A DNA stretch of 64,000 nucleotides from positions 2,129,001-2,193,000 of the forward strand of contig NZ_CP081297.1 of NCBI RefSeq assembly GCF_019711355.1. The letters are read 5' to 3'. The DNA is from Qipengyuania psychrotolerans (GTDB lineage Bacteria > Pseudomonadota > Alphaproteobacteria > Sphingomonadales > Sphingomonadaceae). This document shows positions 61,902 through 64,000 of this stretch, piece by piece. The number at the start of each line of letters is the position of its first letter. Position 1 is the stretch's first letter. The position numbers were made by a program, and so were the translations under genes. The notes below the pieces were generated by a model. The model worked only from the letters and a program-made list of their open reading frames with translations. It made no database searches and was not told the DNA's origin.

Positions 61902-62243
61902 ATGTCCCCCTCTCTCCGCCGTTCGGCGAACCTCAGCGTTCTCGTCTCCGCTTTTGCCTACACCGCCCTGACATTCGGCGCTCTTACAGCACCGACCCCG
62001 GCCGAAGCACGCAGCAACGCCCCCTTCTACACCGCAGAACTGGCCGAGCCGGCAGCTGAACGTACGGTCATCGCAGGCGGCGTCGCCTGGACCTGCGCCG
62101 ATACCACGTGCATCGCACCCAAGGGCTCGTCGCGCCCGCTGCGTATTTGCCGCGAACTGCAGCGCGATCTTGGCGAAGTGAAGTCGTTCACCACCAAGGG
62201 TGAAGCGCTCGAAGCTGCTCGCCTGGCGAAGTGCAACGGCTAA
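61902..62243 (+). CDS. CC_3452-type small secreted protein
   Basis: Protein of 113 residues: signal peptide to about residue 36 (APTPAEARS), then APFYTAELAEP, two Cys in WTCADTTCIAPKGSSRPLRICRELQ and a closing EAARLAKCNG. This pattern belongs to the CC_3452 family common in sphingomonads and caulobacters, of unknown function. The four Cys may form two disulfides. A strong terminator follows 50 bp downstream. Confidence 0.8.
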   Translation: MSPSLRRSANLSVLVSAFAYTALTFGALTAPTPAEARSNAPFYTAELAEPAAERTVIAGGVAWTCADTTCIAPKGSSRPLRICRELQRDLGEVKSFTTKGEALEAARLAKCNG

Positions 62244-62293
62244 GGCCGCACACATTCGATCCCCCACCCCCTCTCCATAGGGTGGCACTTAAG

Positions 62294-62321
62294 GGCCCCG
62301 GCATTCGTCGGGGCCTTTTTT
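62294..62321 (+). terminator. Rho-independent terminator
   Basis: Stem GGCCCCG / CGGGGCC with loop gcattcgt, followed by TTTTTT. Ends the CC_3452-type gene and overlaps no coding frame. Confidence 0.93.
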
Positions 62322-62323
62322 GT

Positions 62324-62938
62324 TCAGATAAGCCCGCGCACTGAAAGGTCGCTTTCAAGCGAACCGGCATCGTTGAAATGATGCACCTGCCAGCCGAAAG
62401 TGCGCGCTGCGTCGATATTGTCCCGGTTATCGTCGATGAAGAGCATGGCGGATGCGGGAAGGCCAAAGCGCTTCTCGGCCAGCGCAAAAATGGCCTCACC
62501 GGGTTTTGCCAAACATTCCTCGCCGGATACGACGATATCGCGGAACCGGTCAAAAATCCGCTCATGCGGGCGGAAACCCGCCCAGAACTCTGCACCGAAA
62601 TTGGTTATGGCGAAGAGCGGGACGTCATTGGCATCGAGCCGTTCAACAAGGGCATGACTGCCCGGAACCGGCCCCGGGATCGTTTCATTGAACCGCGTGG
62701 CGTAAGCATGAATTTCGTCGGCGTAATCAGGATAGAGTGCGATGCGCTCCGGCACCATGTCCGCAAGTTCGCGGCCCTGGTCATGTTCGAAATGCCATTC
62801 TTCCGTCACAACTTCGTCCAGCACCTTCCGCAAGCGGGCCGGATCGTCGATGATCTTCTCGAAGAGGGAGGATAGCTGCCATTGGTAGAGCACACGCCCC
62901 ACGTCGAATACGACTGCTTCAACCGTCCGATCGCTCAT
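62324..62938 (-). CDS. HAD-superfamily hydrolase (YihX-like)
   Basis: Haloacid-dehalogenase-like phosphatase of 204 residues. Motif I is VVFDVGRVLYQW, where the second Asp of DxD is Gly as in YihX-type proteins; motif II ITNFG, motif III Lys in CLAKPGEAIF and motif IV FIDDNRDNIDAA. The substrate is probably a sugar phosphate. The ATG starts the family's N-terminus; the longer open frame overlaps rpmJ. Confidence 0.87.
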   Translation of the reverse strand: MSDRTVEAVVFDVGRVLYQWQLSSLFEKIIDDPARLRKVLDEVVTEEWHFEHDQGRELADMVPERIALYPDYADEIHAYATRFNETIPGPVPGSHALVERLDANDVPLFAITNFGAEFWAGFRPHERIFDRFRDIVVSGEECLAKPGEAIFALAEKRFGLPASAMLFIDDNRDNIDAARTFGWQVHHFNDAGSLESDLSVRGLI

Positions 62939-63030
62939 TGCGCGCTCCCAAACACGAACGGCCCGCGCTCCCCTTCGGGAGCCGGGCCGGTCCATGACGC
63001 TTGCAGGGCGATAACGCCCCGCATCGCTGC

Positions 63031-63156
63031 TTAGCCCTGGCGGGCCTTGAAGCGGCGGTTGGTCTTGTTGATGACGTAGGTCCGCCCACGGCGACGGATC
63101 ACGCGGCAATCGCGGTGCCGGCTCTTGAGCGACTTGAGGCTGTTGCGGATCTTCAT
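63031..63156 (-). CDS. rpmJ: 50S ribosomal protein L36
   Basis: Forty-one residues reading [16 protein letters not shown] and [18 protein letters not shown], the zinc-free C-minus form of L36. It has one Cys only. A hairpin without T-tract lies downstream. It is a stand-alone gene between the HAD hydrolase and galE genes. Confidence 0.97.
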   Translation of the reverse strand: MKIRNSLKSLKSRHRDCRVIRRRGRTYVINKTNRRFKARQG

Positions 63157-63248
63157 GATAAATCTCGTTCTAAAATAATTACGCGCCGGAGATGGTGCCC
63201 CGACGCGCCGATTTCAATCGCGCCCGTTAAAGGGCGGGGTGATTCTCG

Positions 63249-64000
63249 TCAACCGTCTGTGCGCATTTCGGCAAGCTTTCGTTCCCATTGGACCGCATGG
63301 CCGATAATCTCGTCGAGATCGGCATGCTTTGGCTCCCACGGCAGGGTTGCCCTGATGCGCGATGGGTCGGACACCAGTTCGCCCGGATCTCCGGCCCGGC
63401 GAGGTTCCATGTGCCGCACGATTTTGGCGTTGGTTACGCGGTCGACTGCGTCCAGCACCTCCAGCACCGAGAACCCGCGGCCATAGCCGCAGTTCATGGT
63501 CATGGACTGGTCGGGCCTCGCGATCAGGGCTTCAAGAGCCAGCACATGGGCGGCAGCCAGATCGCTCACATGGATGTAATCCCGCACGCCGGTCCCGTCC
63601 TGCGTGTCGAAATCCGTGCCGAACACCGCCACGCTGTCGCGCTTGCCGGTGGCAGCCTCGCAGGCGACCTTGATCAGATGCGTGGCACCGGCGGTCGATT
63701 GGCCGGTGCGCGCCTGCGGATCGGCACCGGCAACATTGAAGTACCTGAGCGCGCAGTAATTGAAGCCGTGCGCCACGCTGGCATCGGCAAGCATCTGCTC
63801 GGTCATCAGCTTGGACCAGCCATAGGGATTGATCGGCTGCTTCGGGCTGTCTTCCGTGACCGGCGAAACCTCTGGCGTGCCGTAGGTCGCCGCGGTCGAG
63901 GAAAAGATGAAATGCTCGATCCCGCCGCGCACGGCGGCTTCCATGAGGGCGCGGCTCTTTACGGTGTTATTGTCGTAATACTTGAGCGGGTCTTCGACCG
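63249..64000 (-). CDS. galE: UDP-glucose 4-epimerase, C-terminal part
   Basis: Last 250 codons of the enzyme interconverting UDP-glucose and UDP-galactose; the 5' end lies beyond the right edge. The first visible block is VEDPLKYYDNNTVKSRALME, then FSSTAATYG with the catalytic Ser and NPYGWSKLM with YxxxK, RYFNVAGAD, GTGVRDYIHVSDLA and NCGYGRGFSVLEV. Normal sequence throughout. Confidence 0.95.
   Translation of the reverse strand, partial: VEDPLKYYDNNTVKSRALMEAAVRGGIEHFIFSSTAATYGTPEVSPVTEDSPKQPINPYGWSKLMTEQMLADASVAHGFNYCALRYFNVAGADPQARTGQSTAGATHLIKVACEAATGKRDSVAVFGTDFDTQDGTGVRDYIHVSDLAAAHVLALEALIARPDQSMTMNCGYGRGFSVLEVLDAVDRVTNAKIVRHMEPRRAGDPGELVSDPSRIRATLPWEPKHADLDEIIGHAVQWERKLAEMRTDG

Noticed and set aside
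62958..62986. GC-rich hairpin after rpmJ as terminator
   Set aside because: Good stem (GGCCCG with CTCCC) but no T-tract on the rpmJ strand, so the role is unclear.
1..64000. CRISPR array or retron
   Set aside because: No regularly spaced identical repeats and no Cas or reverse transcriptase gene anywhere in the window.

Overview
The window is a high-GC, gene-dense bacterial chromosome segment. The protein set points to an alphaproteobacterium of the order Sphingomonadales, most likely the family Erythrobacteraceae. The grounds are the rpsT-dnaA linkage with GANTC sites in front of dnaA, the rpmH-rnpA-yidD-yidC-engB run, a CC_3452-type small secreted protein, a DUF1674 protein, a small membrane protein ending in DESFPASDPP, and the general look of DnaA. 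This placement comes from family recognition only; no database was searched.

Layout. 0-5.9 kb: start of a radical SAM gene, a mercuric-reductase-like flavoprotein, an epimerase, two glycosyltransferases of the TIGR04282/TIGR04283 type, then GDP-mannose supply (manC, manA). 5.9-20.4 kb: tRNA-Lys, acyltransferase, folK, peptidase, N-carbamoylputrescine amidase, a SIMPL lipoprotein with a striking leader hairpin, a secreted methyltransferase-like protein, msrA, a renalase-like oxidoreductase, rsmB, DUF1674, cytochrome P450, ferrochelatase, a molybdenum hydroxylase subunit and Mrp. 20.5-31.2 kb: envelope quality control (hflK, hflC, a Do-type protease), PBP1A, msrB, rpsT, dnaA, a MoeB/ThiF protein and a membrane protein. 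31.3-46.5 kb: sirtuin, an SGNH-fused acyltransferase, dapB, K+ channel, nth, a META lipoprotein, a dicarboxylate symporter, dapE, cupin, S1/P1 nuclease, GST, VOC protein, multicopper oxidase, small membrane proteins and a second acyltransferase. The intergenic stretches here carry dispersed repeats. 46.7-51.0 kb: the engB/yidC/yidD/rnpA/rpmH cluster and a ClpP-like secreted protein.

51.2-60.4 kb is the most unusual part. comM (yifB) is split by a 7,671-bp island. Joining the two halves at a shared CT dinucleotide restores a continuous 502-codon comM with an intact Walker A loop. The reconstructed attP is an imperfect inverted repeat, and a 535-residue large serine integrase lies just inside attR, so site-specific integration is well supported. 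The cargo at the attL end is a tight three-gene operon: a RES-domain protein (a family of NAD+-degrading enzymes), a TIR-like protein of the Cap12/PycTIR type with a C-terminal winged-helix-like part, and a DUF2321-like zinc-ribbon protein. Two putative NAD+-consuming domains side by side on a mobile island suggest an anti-phage or toxin-type system that I do not recognise as described. The rest of the island has a small serine resolvase with a possible res site, a run of small translationally coupled genes (several under 60 codons), and a noncoding block rich in inverted repeats.

60.4-64 kb: two small hypothetical genes, an HxlR regulator divergent from the CC_3452-type gene across an operator-rich gap, a HAD hydrolase, rpmJ and the 3' part of galE, which runs off the right edge.
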